From: Variovorax sp. HW608
Lineage (GTDB): Bacteria > Pseudomonadota > Gammaproteobacteria > Burkholderiales > Burkholderiaceae_C
NCBI RefSeq assembly: GCF_900090195.1
Contig: NZ_LT607803.1
Location: 6,784,229 to 6,848,228 of the forward strand
Direction of reading: 5' to 3'
DNA: 64,000 nucleotides
Position 1 is the stretch's first letter. Each line of letters begins with the position of its first letter. The position numbers were made by a program, and so were the translations under genes. Of the stretch, positions 8,485 to 18,924 are shown one piece after another. Below the pieces are notes generated by a model, which worked only from the letters and a program-made list of their open reading frames with translations, did not search any database and was not told where the DNA came from.

Positions 8485-10038
8485 ATGTCTTGCGCGGCTT
8501 CCATTGAAGAACTCGAGAGCGACGCCTGCTACCTGGCGATGAAGGCGCACGATGCGCGCTTCGACGGCTCGTTCTTCACCGGCGTGACCTCCACCGGCGT
8601 GTATTGCCGGCCGGTGTGCCGCGTGAAGCTGCCACGGCGCGAGAACTGCCGCTTCTTCCGCCATGCCGCACAGGCCGAGGCCGCCGGATTCCGCCCCTGC
8701 CTGCGCTGCCGCCCCGAACTCGCGCCGCGCGCGGCGAGCTGGTCGACCGAGGATGCATCGCGCATCCTCGCGCTGCAGGCCGCGCGGCTCATCGACGAGC
8801 CCGACGCCTGGGCCGAGGACGGCCCCGGCGCAGCAAGCATCGCCGCGCGGCTCGGCGTGAGCGACCGGCACCTGCGCCGGATCTTCGAATCGCAGTTCGG
8901 CGTCTCGCCGCTGCAATACCTCCAGACGCGGCGCCTGCTCGCGGCCAAGCAACTCATCGCCGACACCCGGCTGCCGATGACCCAGGTCGCGCTCGCCAGC
9001 GGCTTTTCGAGCGTGCGCCGCTTCAACGCAGCCTTCCTCGCGCACTACGGGCTCAATCCCAGCGCGCTACGGCGCGCGGGCGCATCGAGCGGCCACCGCG
9101 AGGACGAAAGCATCGAGGTCCGCCTCGGTTTCCGTCCGCCCTATGACAGTGCCGCGATGCTGGACTTCTTCGGGCGGCGTGCCCTGCGCGGCGTCGAGGC
9201 CGCCACCGGCCATCGCGGCGCACCGGAGTTCGCGCGCACCCTTCGCGTCACGCACGGCGGACACACCCTGCAAGGCTGGCTGCGGCTTCGCTTCGACACG
9301 CAACGCGAGCAGGTGATGCTGCGCGTGGGCGATTCGCTCGCAACGGTGCTGCCGATCGTCATCAGCCGGGTGCGCGCGATGCTCGATCTCGACGCCGATC
9401 CGATGGCGATCAATGCCGCATTGCATGCGAGCTTTCCGCACGGCGACGGGATGCGCGTGCCCGGCACGGTCGAGGGCTTCGAGCTCGCGGTGCGCGCGGT
9501 GCTCGGGCAGCAGATCACGATCGCGGCGGCGCGCACGCTGGGCTCACGGCTGGTGCAGGCCTTCGGCGAGCCGATCGCGACGCCGGTCGAAGGACTGGAC
9601 CGGCTCTTTCCGACGCCTTCCGCCATCGCCGGCGCGAGCGGCGATGCGCTCGGCCAGCTCGGCATCGTGCGCCAGCGGCAGGCCGCCTTGCTGGCCCTCG
9701 CGCGCGAAGCGATCGACGGCCGGCTTGCGCTGCATCCGGGCGCCGATGTGCCATCGACGATCGGGGCGCTGCAATCGCTGCCCGGCATCGGCGACTGGAC
9801 CGCGCAGTACATCGCGATGCGCGCGCTGCGCTGGCCCGATGCCTTTCCGGCCGGTGACGTCGCGCTGCAGAAGGCGCTGGGCGTGACGAGCGCACGCGCC
9901 GCGACCGAAGCCTCGCTCGCATGGCGGCCGTGGCGCGGCTACGCGGTGCTTCGCGCGTGGTACGGCCCCGCGCCTGCGCCCGAAGTTTCATCGACGGCCG
10001 TTGCGTCGGCCGAGCCACTCGCGCCCATGCCGGCGTGA
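8485..10038 (+). CDS. alkA: Ada-AlkA fusion: methyl-phosphotriester sensor, AraC domain and 3-methyladenine DNA glycosylase
   Basis: 517 residues from the ATG of MSCAASIEE. Residues 10-80 are an Ada-type zinc domain with C41, C45, C72 and C75 in the YCRPVC and CLRC motifs; C41 would accept methyl groups from phosphotriesters. Residues about 95-195 are an AraC helix-turn-helix. The rest is AlkA: an N-terminal AlkA subdomain, then a helix-hairpin-helix (LPGIGDWTAQY) and the catalytic Asp in PAGDVALQK, which excise alkylated purines. The Ogt domain of E. coli Ada is absent and is supplied by the next gene, 14 bases away. The Ada part probably regulates this pair. Confidence 0.92.
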   Translation: MSCAASIEELESDACYLAMKAHDARFDGSFFTGVTSTGVYCRPVCRVKLPRRENCRFFRHAAQAEAAGFRPCLRCRPELAPRAASWSTEDASRILALQAARLIDEPDAWAEDGPGAASIAARLGVSDRHLRRIFESQFGVSPLQYLQTRRLLAAKQLIADTRLPMTQVALASGFSSVRRFNAAFLAHYGLNPSALRRAGASSGHREDESIEVRLGFRPPYDSAAMLDFFGRRALRGVEAATGHRGAPEFARTLRVTHGGHTLQGWLRLRFDTQREQVMLRVGDSLATVLPIVISRVRAMLDLDADPMAINAALHASFPHGDGMRVPGTVEGFELAVRAVLGQQITIAAARTLGSRLVQAFGEPIATPVEGLDRLFPTPSAIAGASGDALGQLGIVRQRQAALLALAREAIDGRLALHPGADVPSTIGALQSLPGIGDWTAQYIAMRALRWPDAFPAGDVALQKALGVTSARAATEASLAWRPWRGYAVLRAWYGPAPAPEVSSTAVASAEPLAPMPA

Positions 10039-10052
10039 CCGGATTCATCACC

Positions 10053-10553
10053 ATGAAGTTCAAGCGTTCCACCCTCCACACCATGCATTTCGACAGTGCG
10101 CTCGGCGGCATCACGTTGGCCGCGACCGACCAGGGACTGGCCGGCGTCTGGTTCGACCAACAGCGCCATTCGCCCGACATGGCGGGCTGGCAGCGCAGCG
10201 ACGACCATCCGGTGCTGCGCGAGGCGGCCACGCAACTGGCCGACTATTTCGCCGGCCGCAGGCAGCATTTCGATCTGCCGCTCGACCTTTCGCACGGCAC
10301 CGCGTTCCAGCAATCGGTGTGGCGCGCGCTGCTCGCGATTCCGAGCAGGCAGACCACCAGCTACGGCGCGCTCAGCGCCGGCGTCGGCAAGCCCGCGGCG
10401 GTGCGCGCCGTGGGCGCGGCAGTGGGCCGCAATCCGATCAGCGTGATCGTCCCGTGCCACCGCGTGCTGGGCTCGGATGGTTCGCTGACCGGCTATGCGG
10501 GCGGCCTCGAGCGCAAGGGCGCGCTGCTCGAACTCGAAGGTGCGCATCCATGA
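10053..10553 (+). CDS. ogt: Methylated-DNA-[protein]-cysteine S-methyltransferase
   Basis: 166 residues from ATG. The active-site motif VIVPCHRVLGSDGSLTGYAG contains the Cys that takes methyl groups from O6-methylguanine in a single-turnover reaction; the preceding helix-turn-helix (TTSYGALSAGVGKPAAVRAV) and the Asn hinge are present. It follows the Ada-AlkA gene by 14 bases, so both direct-reversal and excision repair of alkylation would be induced together. Its stop overlaps the start of the EamA gene (ATGA). Confidence 0.94.
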   Translation: MKFKRSTLHTMHFDSALGGITLAATDQGLAGVWFDQQRHSPDMAGWQRSDDHPVLREAATQLADYFAGRRQHFDLPLDLSHGTAFQQSVWRALLAIPSRQTTSYGALSAGVGKPAAVRAVGAAVGRNPISVIVPCHRVLGSDGSLTGYAGGLERKGALLELEGAHP

Positions 10554-11518
10554 GCGATTACGCGGCCAACGAAGCAGCGCCCGCGAAGGCATCCCCTCCC
10601 CCATCGAAAGCGCAAGCTGCCAGCCGGCGCTGGCTGGTCGACCTGCTGCTGCTCGCCGCGCTGTGGGGCGCATCCTTCCTCTTCATGCGCATCGGCGCGG
10701 CCGAGTTCGGCGCCCTGCCGACGGCGGCCGTGCGGGTGGCGATCGCGACGGTCTTCCTGCTGCCGCTGCTCGTGATGCGCGGGCAATGGTCGGCGTTCCG
10801 GCAGCACTGGAAGCCGGCGCTCGGCATCGGTGTGCTCAACTCGGGCCTGCCCTTCGCCTTCTTCGCGTTCGCGCTGCTGACGCTCAACAGCGGGCTCGCG
10901 GCGGTGCTCAACGCCACGGTGCCGATGTTCGGCGCGCTCGTCGCCTGGGCATGGTTCGGCGACCGGCCGGATCGCTCGCGCATCATCGGGCTGGTGATCG
11001 GCTTTATCGGCGTCGCGATGCTCGCCGGGCGCGGCGCGGGTTTCCACTCGGGCGCGAACGAAAGCGCGGCGCGATGGGCGATTGCGGCGTGCCTCGCCGC
11101 GTGCATCTGCTACGCCTTCGCGGCGAGCCTCACACGCAAGCATCTGGTGGGTGTGCCCGCGCTCGCGACCGCCACCGGCAGCCAGATCGGCGCCACGCTC
11201 GCGCTCGTGCTGCCGGCACTGTTGCTCTGGCCCGCACAGATGCCCAGCCTGCGCGCTTGGCTGGCGCTGGCCGCCGTGGGCATAGCGTGCACCGGGCTGG
11301 CCTACATCCTGTTCTTCCGGCTGATCGAGCACGCGGGACCGGCGCGCGCCTTGACGGTGACCTTCCTGGTGCCGGTGTTCGCGGTGTTCTACGGCGCGGT
11401 GTTCCTCGGCGAGGAGATCACGCAGTGGATGCTGATCTGCGCCGTGGTGATCGTGTGCGGCGTCGCGCTATCGACGGGCCTGGTCAAGCTGGGCGGCGGC
11501 GGAAGACGCGGTGCATGA
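10550..11518 (+). CDS. EamA/DMT-superfamily transporter
   Basis: 322 residues with ten predicted membrane helices in two EamA repeats (first starts LVDLLLLAALWGASFLFMR, second around residue 180). These inner-membrane carriers export amino acids or other metabolites; the substrate is unknown. The start overlaps the ogt stop by four bases, so translation is coupled, but a repair function is not implied. The 3' end overlaps the convergent DUF1345 gene by 51 bases. Confidence 0.88.
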   Translation: MSDYAANEAAPAKASPPPSKAQAASRRWLVDLLLLAALWGASFLFMRIGAAEFGALPTAAVRVAIATVFLLPLLVMRGQWSAFRQHWKPALGIGVLNSGLPFAFFAFALLTLNSGLAAVLNATVPMFGALVAWAWFGDRPDRSRIIGLVIGFIGVAMLAGRGAGFHSGANESAARWAIAACLAACICYAFAASLTRKHLVGVPALATATGSQIGATLALVLPALLLWPAQMPSLRAWLALAAVGIACTGLAYILFFRLIEHAGPARALTVTFLVPVFAVFYGAVFLGEEITQWMLICAVVIVCGVALSTGLVKLGGGGRRGA

Positions 11519-12226
11519 GCCGCCCGGCGGCGACGAATCCTGCATGGTCGCCGCCACCACGTTGATCGACAGGGCCAGCACCAGCATGTTGAAGGCGAAC
11601 GCGAGTACGCCATGGACCAGCGTGAGCCGCCGCATCTCACGCGACCGCACCTGCACGTCCGACACCTGCGAGGTCATGCCGACCACGAAGCTGTAATACA
11701 GGAAGTCGAAGTAGTCTGGCTCGGCCTTGCCCGGGAAGTCGAGTCCTGCCAGATGTCCCTGGTGGCCCTGGTGGCCCTGCTCGCCGCACTCCGCCTGGTA
11801 ATAGCGGTGCGCGTAGTGAAAGGCGTAGATGGTGTGGATCAGCAGCCACGAGCATGCGAGCGCGAGCAGCCCCAGCGCGATGTGCCCCACGCGCTGCGCC
11901 CCGCACAGATGCGGCACGCGCTGCAGCAGCATCGCGATCACGATCGCGCTGACACCGACCGCGGTCAGCATCACCGCGAGGATCGACGCGCGCGGCTGGT
12001 CGAGCGCCTGCGCCCTGTGCCGCGTGCCTTGCGCATTGGAGATCTCGGCCAGCCGCCACGCGGGCAAGAGATACACCGCGGCGCCCACGCACCAGCCGAT
12101 CAGCCCGCAGGCGATGCCATCGAGCCGCCATGGCAGGAACCGGAGTCCGAGGCCCACGGCAAGACCCGCCACCCCGCCACACAGCAGGCGCTGCCAGCCG
12201 GCCATCATCACGAAGCGTGTGCGCAT
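11468..12226 (-). CDS. DUF1345 family membrane protein
   Basis: 252 residues from the ATG at 12226, with about five hydrophobic segments. The C-terminal block (YFDFLYYSFVVGMTSQVSD, then RRLTLVHGVLAFAFN) is the hallmark of DUF1345, inner-membrane proteins of unknown function. A His/Gly/Gln-rich loop (GEQGHQGHQGH) is made of three near-identical codon triplets around 11765. The frame is open upstream of 12226, but that part is low-quality shadow sequence and the ATG start gives a proper first helix. Confidence 0.82.
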   Translation of the reverse strand: MRTRFVMMAGWQRLLCGGVAGLAVGLGLRFLPWRLDGIACGLIGWCVGAAVYLLPAWRLAEISNAQGTRHRAQALDQPRASILAVMLTAVGVSAIVIAMLLQRVPHLCGAQRVGHIALGLLALACSWLLIHTIYAFHYAHRYYQAECGEQGHQGHQGHLAGLDFPGKAEPDYFDFLYYSFVVGMTSQVSDVQVRSREMRRLTLVHGVLAFAFNMLVLALSINVVAATMQDSSPPGGSCTASSAAAQLDQARR

Positions 12227-12308
12227 GCGGGCACTGTAGCAAGCCCGCCCTCTCGCCGGCCCGCCGGGGGCTGTCGCGATTGCCGTCCCCGGGTTACGCT
12301 CGCCACGA

Positions 12309-13040
12309 ATGAAGAAGAACCCACGATTCCCGCGTCGTATCGGCATGGCGGCCCTGCTCGCCGCCTGCACGCTCGCGGCGACATCCGCCCTCGCGGCACC
12401 ACCGCCCGGGCATGTTCCCGACACCATCGAGCAGCGCGTGGCCGCCTGCATCGCCTGCCATGGCCGCGAAGGATCGAGCACGGAGGCGGGCTACTTCCCG
12501 CGGCTGTCGGGCAAGCCGTCGGCGTATCTCTTCAACCAGCTGCAAAGCTTCCGTGACGGCAGGCGCCTCAACTCCGACATGACGCACATGGTGCGGCACA
12601 TGTCGGACGCATATCTGCACGAGATCGCCGACTACTTCGCGTCGATCCAGTTGCCCTACCCCGCGCCGCCCGCCACCACCGACGCGACGCCGGAGATGCT
12701 CGCGCGCGGCAAGGCGCTGGTGTCCGAAGGCGATGCCGGGCGCGACATCCCGGCCTGCGTGCGTTGCCACGGGGAAGCGCTCACCGGCGTGCTGCCGGGG
12801 ATTCCCGCACTCGTGGGCCTGCCGAGGCTCTATCTTTCGTCGCAGCTCGGCGCGTGGCTCACCGACGACCGCCACGCACTCGAGCCCGATTGCATGACGA
12901 AGGTCGGACGCAAGCTCACCGCCGCCGACATCAACGCGGTCGCGAGCTGGCTCGCGATGCAGCCCATGCCCGCGAATCCCAAACCCATTGCGGCACCGCC
13001 GAGCCCGGTGCCGATGGCGTGCAGCGCGCTGAACAACTGA
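12309..13040 (+). CDS. Dihaem cytochrome c
   Basis: 243 residues with a twin-arginine-like but probably Sec-type signal peptide ending near TSALAA (residue 30). Two c-type haem sites, CIACH (47-51) and CVRCH (150-154), lie in two class I cytochrome domains, each followed by a Met-containing loop. It would carry electrons in the periplasm. The triheme cytochrome gene starts 15 bases later, so the pair is probably one unit; no partner dehydrogenase is encoded here. Confidence 0.9.
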   Translation: MKKNPRFPRRIGMAALLAACTLAATSALAAPPPGHVPDTIEQRVAACIACHGREGSSTEAGYFPRLSGKPSAYLFNQLQSFRDGRRLNSDMTHMVRHMSDAYLHEIADYFASIQLPYPAPPATTDATPEMLARGKALVSEGDAGRDIPACVRCHGEALTGVLPGIPALVGLPRLYLSSQLGAWLTDDRHALEPDCMTKVGRKLTAADINAVASWLAMQPMPANPKPIAAPPSPVPMACSALNN

Positions 13041-13055
13041 GTCTGTCGAGCCGCC

Positions 13056-14324
13056 ATGCGACGCCTTCTCTATGGACTGCTCTTCCTGGCGACGCTGGGC
13101 ATCCTCGCCGCGTTCGCCATTGTCGGGCTCAACCTGCGCGGCGAGACCAAGCTGCCCGATCCCCCGACTTCGTTCAACCCCACGCCCGAGCTCGTCGAAC
13201 GCGGCCGCTACCTTGCGCTGGCCGGGAATTGCGCCGGCTGCCACTCGGCGCTCGGCAGCGCGCCGTATGCCGGCGGTGTCGGCATCGAGACGCCCTTCGG
13301 CACCGTCTTCTCGAGCAACCTCACGCCCGACCCCGCGGCGGGCATCGGCAGCTGGAACTCCGACCACTTCTGGCGTGCACTGCACAACGGGCGGTCGAAG
13401 GACGGGCGGCTGCTCTACCCCGCTTTCCCTTACCCCAACTTCACCCGCGTGACGCGCGAGGATTCGGACGCGATCTTCGCGTACCTGGGCACGGTCCCCG
13501 CGTCGCCGACGCCGAACCGGGCCCATGAGCTGCGCTTTCCGTACGAAATGCAGGCGGCCCTCGCCGTGTGGCGGGCGCTCTCGTTCATGCCGGGCACCTT
13601 CGAGTCCAACCCCAACAAGTCGGCGCAATGGAATCGGGGCGCCTACCTGGTCGAGGGCCTCGGCCATTGCATCGCCTGCCACGGCACGCGCAATGTGCTC
13701 GGCGCCACGCAGGAAAAGCTCGGCCTCTCGGGCGGGCTCATCGCGGTGCAGAACTGGTATGCGCCATCGCTGACCTCGAAGCGCGAGGCCGGCGTGGCCG
13801 AATGGGCGCCGCATGACGTCGTCGAGCTGCTCAAGAACGGGCGCTCGGAGCGCGGCTCGGTCATGGGCCCGATGGCCGACGTCGTCTACGGCAGCACGCA
13901 GCATCTGACAGAAGCCGACCTGCTCGCGATGGCCAGCTACCTCAAGGAGCTGCCGAGTACCTCGGCCGCGGTGGCGCCGACGACCTCGCCCAAGCGCGAC
14001 GCGCGCGTGATGGAGCGCGGCCAGCACATCTTCGACCAGCGCTGCGCCTATTGCCATGGCGACCAGGGCCAGGGCGCGGTCGGCGCCTATCCGCCGCTGG
14101 CCGGCAATCGCGCGGTACTGATGAATTCGCCGGTCAACCTGATCCAGATCGTGCGCCACGGCGGCTTCCTGCCGACCACCGTCGGCAATCCGCGTCCGTA
14201 CGGCATGCCGCCGTTTCGGATCGTGCTCGACGACAGCGACGTGGCCGCCGTGCTCACCTACATCCGCGGCTCATGGGGCAATGACGCGCCGCCCGTGACG
14301 GCACGCGACCTGCTGCGCCAGTGA
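13056..14324 (+). CDS. Triheme cytochrome c, alcohol/aldehyde dehydrogenase subunit type
   Basis: 422 residues with an N-terminal membrane anchor or signal (LLYGLLFLATLGILAAFAIV) and three haem motifs: CAGCH (59-63), CIACH (205-209) and CAYCH (330-334). The spacing and the NLTPD and GRSKDG blocks match the membrane-bound cytochrome subunit of acetic-acid-type alcohol, gluconate or aldehyde dehydrogenases, which pass electrons to ubiquinone. The catalytic subunit is not adjacent. With the dihaem protein this gives five haems in one transcript. Confidence 0.9.
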   Translation: MRRLLYGLLFLATLGILAAFAIVGLNLRGETKLPDPPTSFNPTPELVERGRYLALAGNCAGCHSALGSAPYAGGVGIETPFGTVFSSNLTPDPAAGIGSWNSDHFWRALHNGRSKDGRLLYPAFPYPNFTRVTREDSDAIFAYLGTVPASPTPNRAHELRFPYEMQAALAVWRALSFMPGTFESNPNKSAQWNRGAYLVEGLGHCIACHGTRNVLGATQEKLGLSGGLIAVQNWYAPSLTSKREAGVAEWAPHDVVELLKNGRSERGSVMGPMADVVYGSTQHLTEADLLAMASYLKELPSTSAAVAPTTSPKRDARVMERGQHIFDQRCAYCHGDQGQGAVGAYPPLAGNRAVLMNSPVNLIQIVRHGGFLPTTVGNPRPYGMPPFRIVLDDSDVAAVLTYIRGSWGNDAPPVTARDLLRQ

Positions 14325-14355
14325 GGCGTCGGTGAGGCGCCCGCCGGTTTCCGCT

Positions 14356-15330
14356 TTAGAAGGAGCCGGTCGGCGGCTTGTAGCCGCCCCGCCCCTTGTG
14401 CAGGATCGGCCGCAGGACGCGCGCCAGCGACGAGCGCGCGATGCCGGTCAGCTTGCCGATCGGCGCCCTGATCGCATCCAGCGCCGCCGATTCACCGGGC
14501 CCCGAGGGCGACAGGCCGCACTTGCGCAGCACCCGGTTGATCTGGTGCACCTGTGCAGCATGGCGGGTGACCGGCGTGTAGAAATTGACGCCGATCGAGA
14601 TCGCGACCCGGTCGCCCGGTGAGGCCCATTCGGGATCGGACCGGGTCATGTGCGGCGAGGTGCTCGGGAAATAGACGCCGTCCCCCGCGCGCACGTCGAA
14701 CTCGTGGCTGCGCGCACGGTACTCGTCCTTGAGCCGCACCCTGCGCAGCGAATGCGCGACGATGAAGTCCTCCACCGCATCGAGCGGCACCACCGTGCGG
14801 TCGCTGTGGTCCCACACGTTGAGCACCTTGCGGCCGTGCAGCATCAGCCAGAAGTTGTTCTCGCGATCGATGTGGAAAGGCGTCACCGAGGGCGGCGCCG
14901 AAATGAAGATGAAGCCGGTCACCTGGAACATGCCGCGCTGCTCGCGCTCGATGACCTCGCGCACGTTCCCGAGGATGTGGTCGAGAAGTTCCTTGTAGCG
15001 TGGGATCACCTCGATGTCGTACAGCGCGATCCACGAGCCCGGCTCCTCGATGCGGCGGAACACGTCCTCGATGCTGCGCCCGTCCGGCGGAACGCTGTCA
15101 TGGGCAAAGTCCGAGGCCTGCGTGATGCCCGGGCGAACGAAGCGGCACTGCTTCAGCGGCGCCAGCTCCTTCGCCAGCGCTTCGAGCTCGGGAAGCTGGA
15201 ACAGAGGATGGCGGTGGTAGTCGTGATGAAGCCGGCCCACCTTGCCGGTCGAGAAACCGGCCGGATCGTCCACCCACATCCGGCAGTCCGAACTCGTGGA
15301 CGACATCTTGTCGATATGGCTGGCGCCCAT
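14356..15330 (-). CDS. JmjC/cupin-like protein, possible Fe(II)/2-oxoglutarate oxygenase
   Basis: 324 residues. The start at MGASHI is chosen because AAGGAG lies seven bases upstream; an in-frame start ten codons earlier has no such site. A double-stranded beta-helix core carries the likely iron ligands H153 and D155 (TPFHIDREN) and H227 (TSPHMTRSD), with WLMLHGRK following the HxD. Related proteins hydroxylate amino acids or proteins, but the substrate is unknown. The C-terminal basic tail (about 270-324) has no recognisable domain. It is convergent with the cytochrome genes and divergent from copA. Confidence 0.75.
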   Translation of the reverse strand: MGASHIDKMSSTSSDCRMWVDDPAGFSTGKVGRLHHDYHRHPLFQLPELEALAKELAPLKQCRFVRPGITQASDFAHDSVPPDGRSIEDVFRRIEEPGSWIALYDIEVIPRYKELLDHILGNVREVIEREQRGMFQVTGFIFISAPPSVTPFHIDRENNFWLMLHGRKVLNVWDHSDRTVVPLDAVEDFIVAHSLRRVRLKDEYRARSHEFDVRAGDGVYFPSTSPHMTRSDPEWASPGDRVAISIGVNFYTPVTRHAAQVHQINRVLRKCGLSPSGPGESAALDAIRAPIGKLTGIARSSLARVLRPILHKGRGGYKPPTGSF

Positions 15331-15438
15331 GCATTGCTCCTTCAGGAATCGGAAAAGCATACTTTATGTAACACAAGAATACAAAAGGCCGATCGAAGTA
15401 GTACGAAAGGTCGGCTTTCCAGGTCATTGAGACGGTCC

Positions 15439-15469
15439 TTGACCCTCCCATGATGGAAAGGTTGAAACT
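15439..15469 (+). promoter_or_regulatory. CueR-type copper-responsive promoter and operator for copA
   Basis: A 21-bp dyad at 15442-15462 (ACCCTCCCATGATGGAAAGG plus T) overlaps the spacer of a promoter whose -35 is TTGACC (15439-15444). The dyad is symmetric apart from two base pairs and matches the ACCTTCC...GGAAGGT pattern of MerR-family copper operators. With the 19-bp spacer typical of MerR promoters, the -10 falls at 15464-15469, only eight bases before the copA start codon. Confidence 0.75.
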
Positions 15470-15477
15470 TCGACCCC

Positions 15478-17714
<2,237 letters not shown>

Positions 17715-17718
<4 letters not shown>

Positions 17719-18116
17719 GCGGCGGCCCCTTCAACATCGGCGAAGCGGCCGCGCGCTCGGGCGTGTCGGCGAAGATGGTGCGGCACTATGAGTCGCTGGG
17801 CCTCGTGCCCGGCGTGGCGCGCACCGAGGCCGGTTATCGGCAATACACCGAGAGCAATGTGCACACGCTGCGCTTCATCCGCCGTGCGCGCGATCTCGGC
17901 TTCAGCATGGCCGAGATCGCGGAGCTGTTGAAGCTCTGGCAGAACAAGCAGCGTGCGAGCGCCGACGTGAAGCGCATCGCGCTCGCGCATGCAGAGGACC
18001 TGCATCGGCGCATCGAGGAGATGGAGGCGATGAAGCGGACGCTGGAGCGGCTGGCGCATTGCTGCCATGGGGACCATCGGCCGGACTGTCCCATCCTCGA
18101 CGAACTGGCGGAGTGA
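17715..18116 (+). CDS. cueR: Cu(I)-responsive MerR-family regulator
   Basis: 133 residues. The N-terminal winged helix ([20 protein letters not shown]) and dimerisation helix are followed by the metal loop [10 protein letters not shown], where C117 and C125 are separated by seven residues exactly as in CueR copper ligands (C112, C120 in E. coli). It activates copA by twisting the long-spacer promoter at 15439-15469. The first four bases overlap the copA stop, giving an autoregulated copA-cueR operon. Confidence 0.94.
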
Positions 18117-18193
18117 AGCTCGGCGTCGTTCATCAGCTCCATGAGCCCGCTGTAGACGCGGATGGAACCGTTGGCCAAGGCGCCGCGTGTCAT
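18116..18193 (-). pseudogene. Fragment of an M48-family metallopeptidase (LoiP/YcaL-like)
   Basis: On the minus strand 18193-18116 encodes ALANGSIRVYSGLMELMND, which closely resembles the conserved stretch just before the HEMGH zinc motif of LoiP/YcaL-type M48 peptidases (…NG.IRVYSGLMD.M.D.E). The similarity stops at the end of cueR and a stop codon lies nine codons upstream, so only about 26 residues remain and the catalytic motif is missing. The match is from memory of the family. The rest of 18117-18297 shows nothing recognisable. Confidence 0.5.
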
Positions 18194-18297
18194 CCGTGGC
18201 TTCGCGGCCGGGCGATCTTAGTGGGCGGTACGCGGTAGAACGCGAACGCGGCGCGGGACATGAAGAATCAGATTTTTCCTGGCGAGGCGGACGACGC

Positions 18298-18900
18298 CTA
18301 CGGGCAGTGCACCGAAATCCATTGCCCCCACTTCGCGGCGGCCACCGCACGCGCGGCATCGTCGCGGCCGTCCGGGTCGTAGGCGCCGAGCGATTGCCAC
18401 AGCGTTCCCCAGTCGCCACCCGCTTCGGGCATCGCCGAAACCAGCGTCTGCAGCACCAAGTACGCGCGCTGCCGGGTGATCGGTTGCGGCGCGTCGAGCA
18501 GCGGCGCCACCGAAGGCAGTACGTCGCGGCCACGCGCGATCAGCACATAGGTCGCGATGGTGTGCGGCGCGTGCAGCACGTCGGGGTAGTCGTCGATGGT
18601 GCGCACCAGCGCGTCGAGCGAACGCCAGTCGCCGATCGCCGCCAGCGCCTGCGCGGCGCGGCCGCGCACCAGCGGCTCGGGGTCCGAGAGCGCATCGGCC
18701 AACGCATCGGCCGCGGCGGGATCGCCGGTCTCGGCGAGCCCCTGCGCGGATTTCTCGCGCACGTCGGCATCGGCGCTCGCGAGGCCGCGCAGGAAGACCG
18801 GCGTCGACGCGCGCCCTGCGACCACCAGCGTGGTGTAGGCGCTCGTGCGGTCGGCCGGGTCCGCCGCGTCGAGGCCACCGAGATCCGCCGGGGTGTTCAT
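18298..18900 (-). CDS. HEAT-repeat protein
   Basis: 200 residues with AAGAGG before the ATG. Several HEAT-like helical pairs are visible, for example ADVREKSAQGLAETGDP (about 45-62) and EPLVRGRAAQALAAIGDW (about 75-92). Such repeats mediate protein contacts; some bind phycobilins or act as scaffolds, and no catalytic motif is seen. It lies 24 bases downstream of dedA on the same strand, so both are probably co-transcribed. Function unknown. Confidence 0.75.
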   Translation of the reverse strand: MNTPADLGGLDAADPADRTSAYTTLVVAGRASTPVFLRGLASADADVREKSAQGLAETGDPAAADALADALSDPEPLVRGRAAQALAAIGDWRSLDALVRTIDDYPDVLHAPHTIATYVLIARGRDVLPSVAPLLDAPQPITRQRAYLVLQTLVSAMPEAGGDWGTLWQSLGAYDPDGRDDAARAVAAAKWGQWISVHCP

Positions 18901-18924
18901 GGTCCTCTTGGCGCCGGCCAGGTG

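Noticed and set aside
11597..12556. Overlapping plus-strand frames opposite the DUF1345 gene
   Set aside because: They lack similarity and start sites, and the minus-strand membrane protein explains the base pattern.
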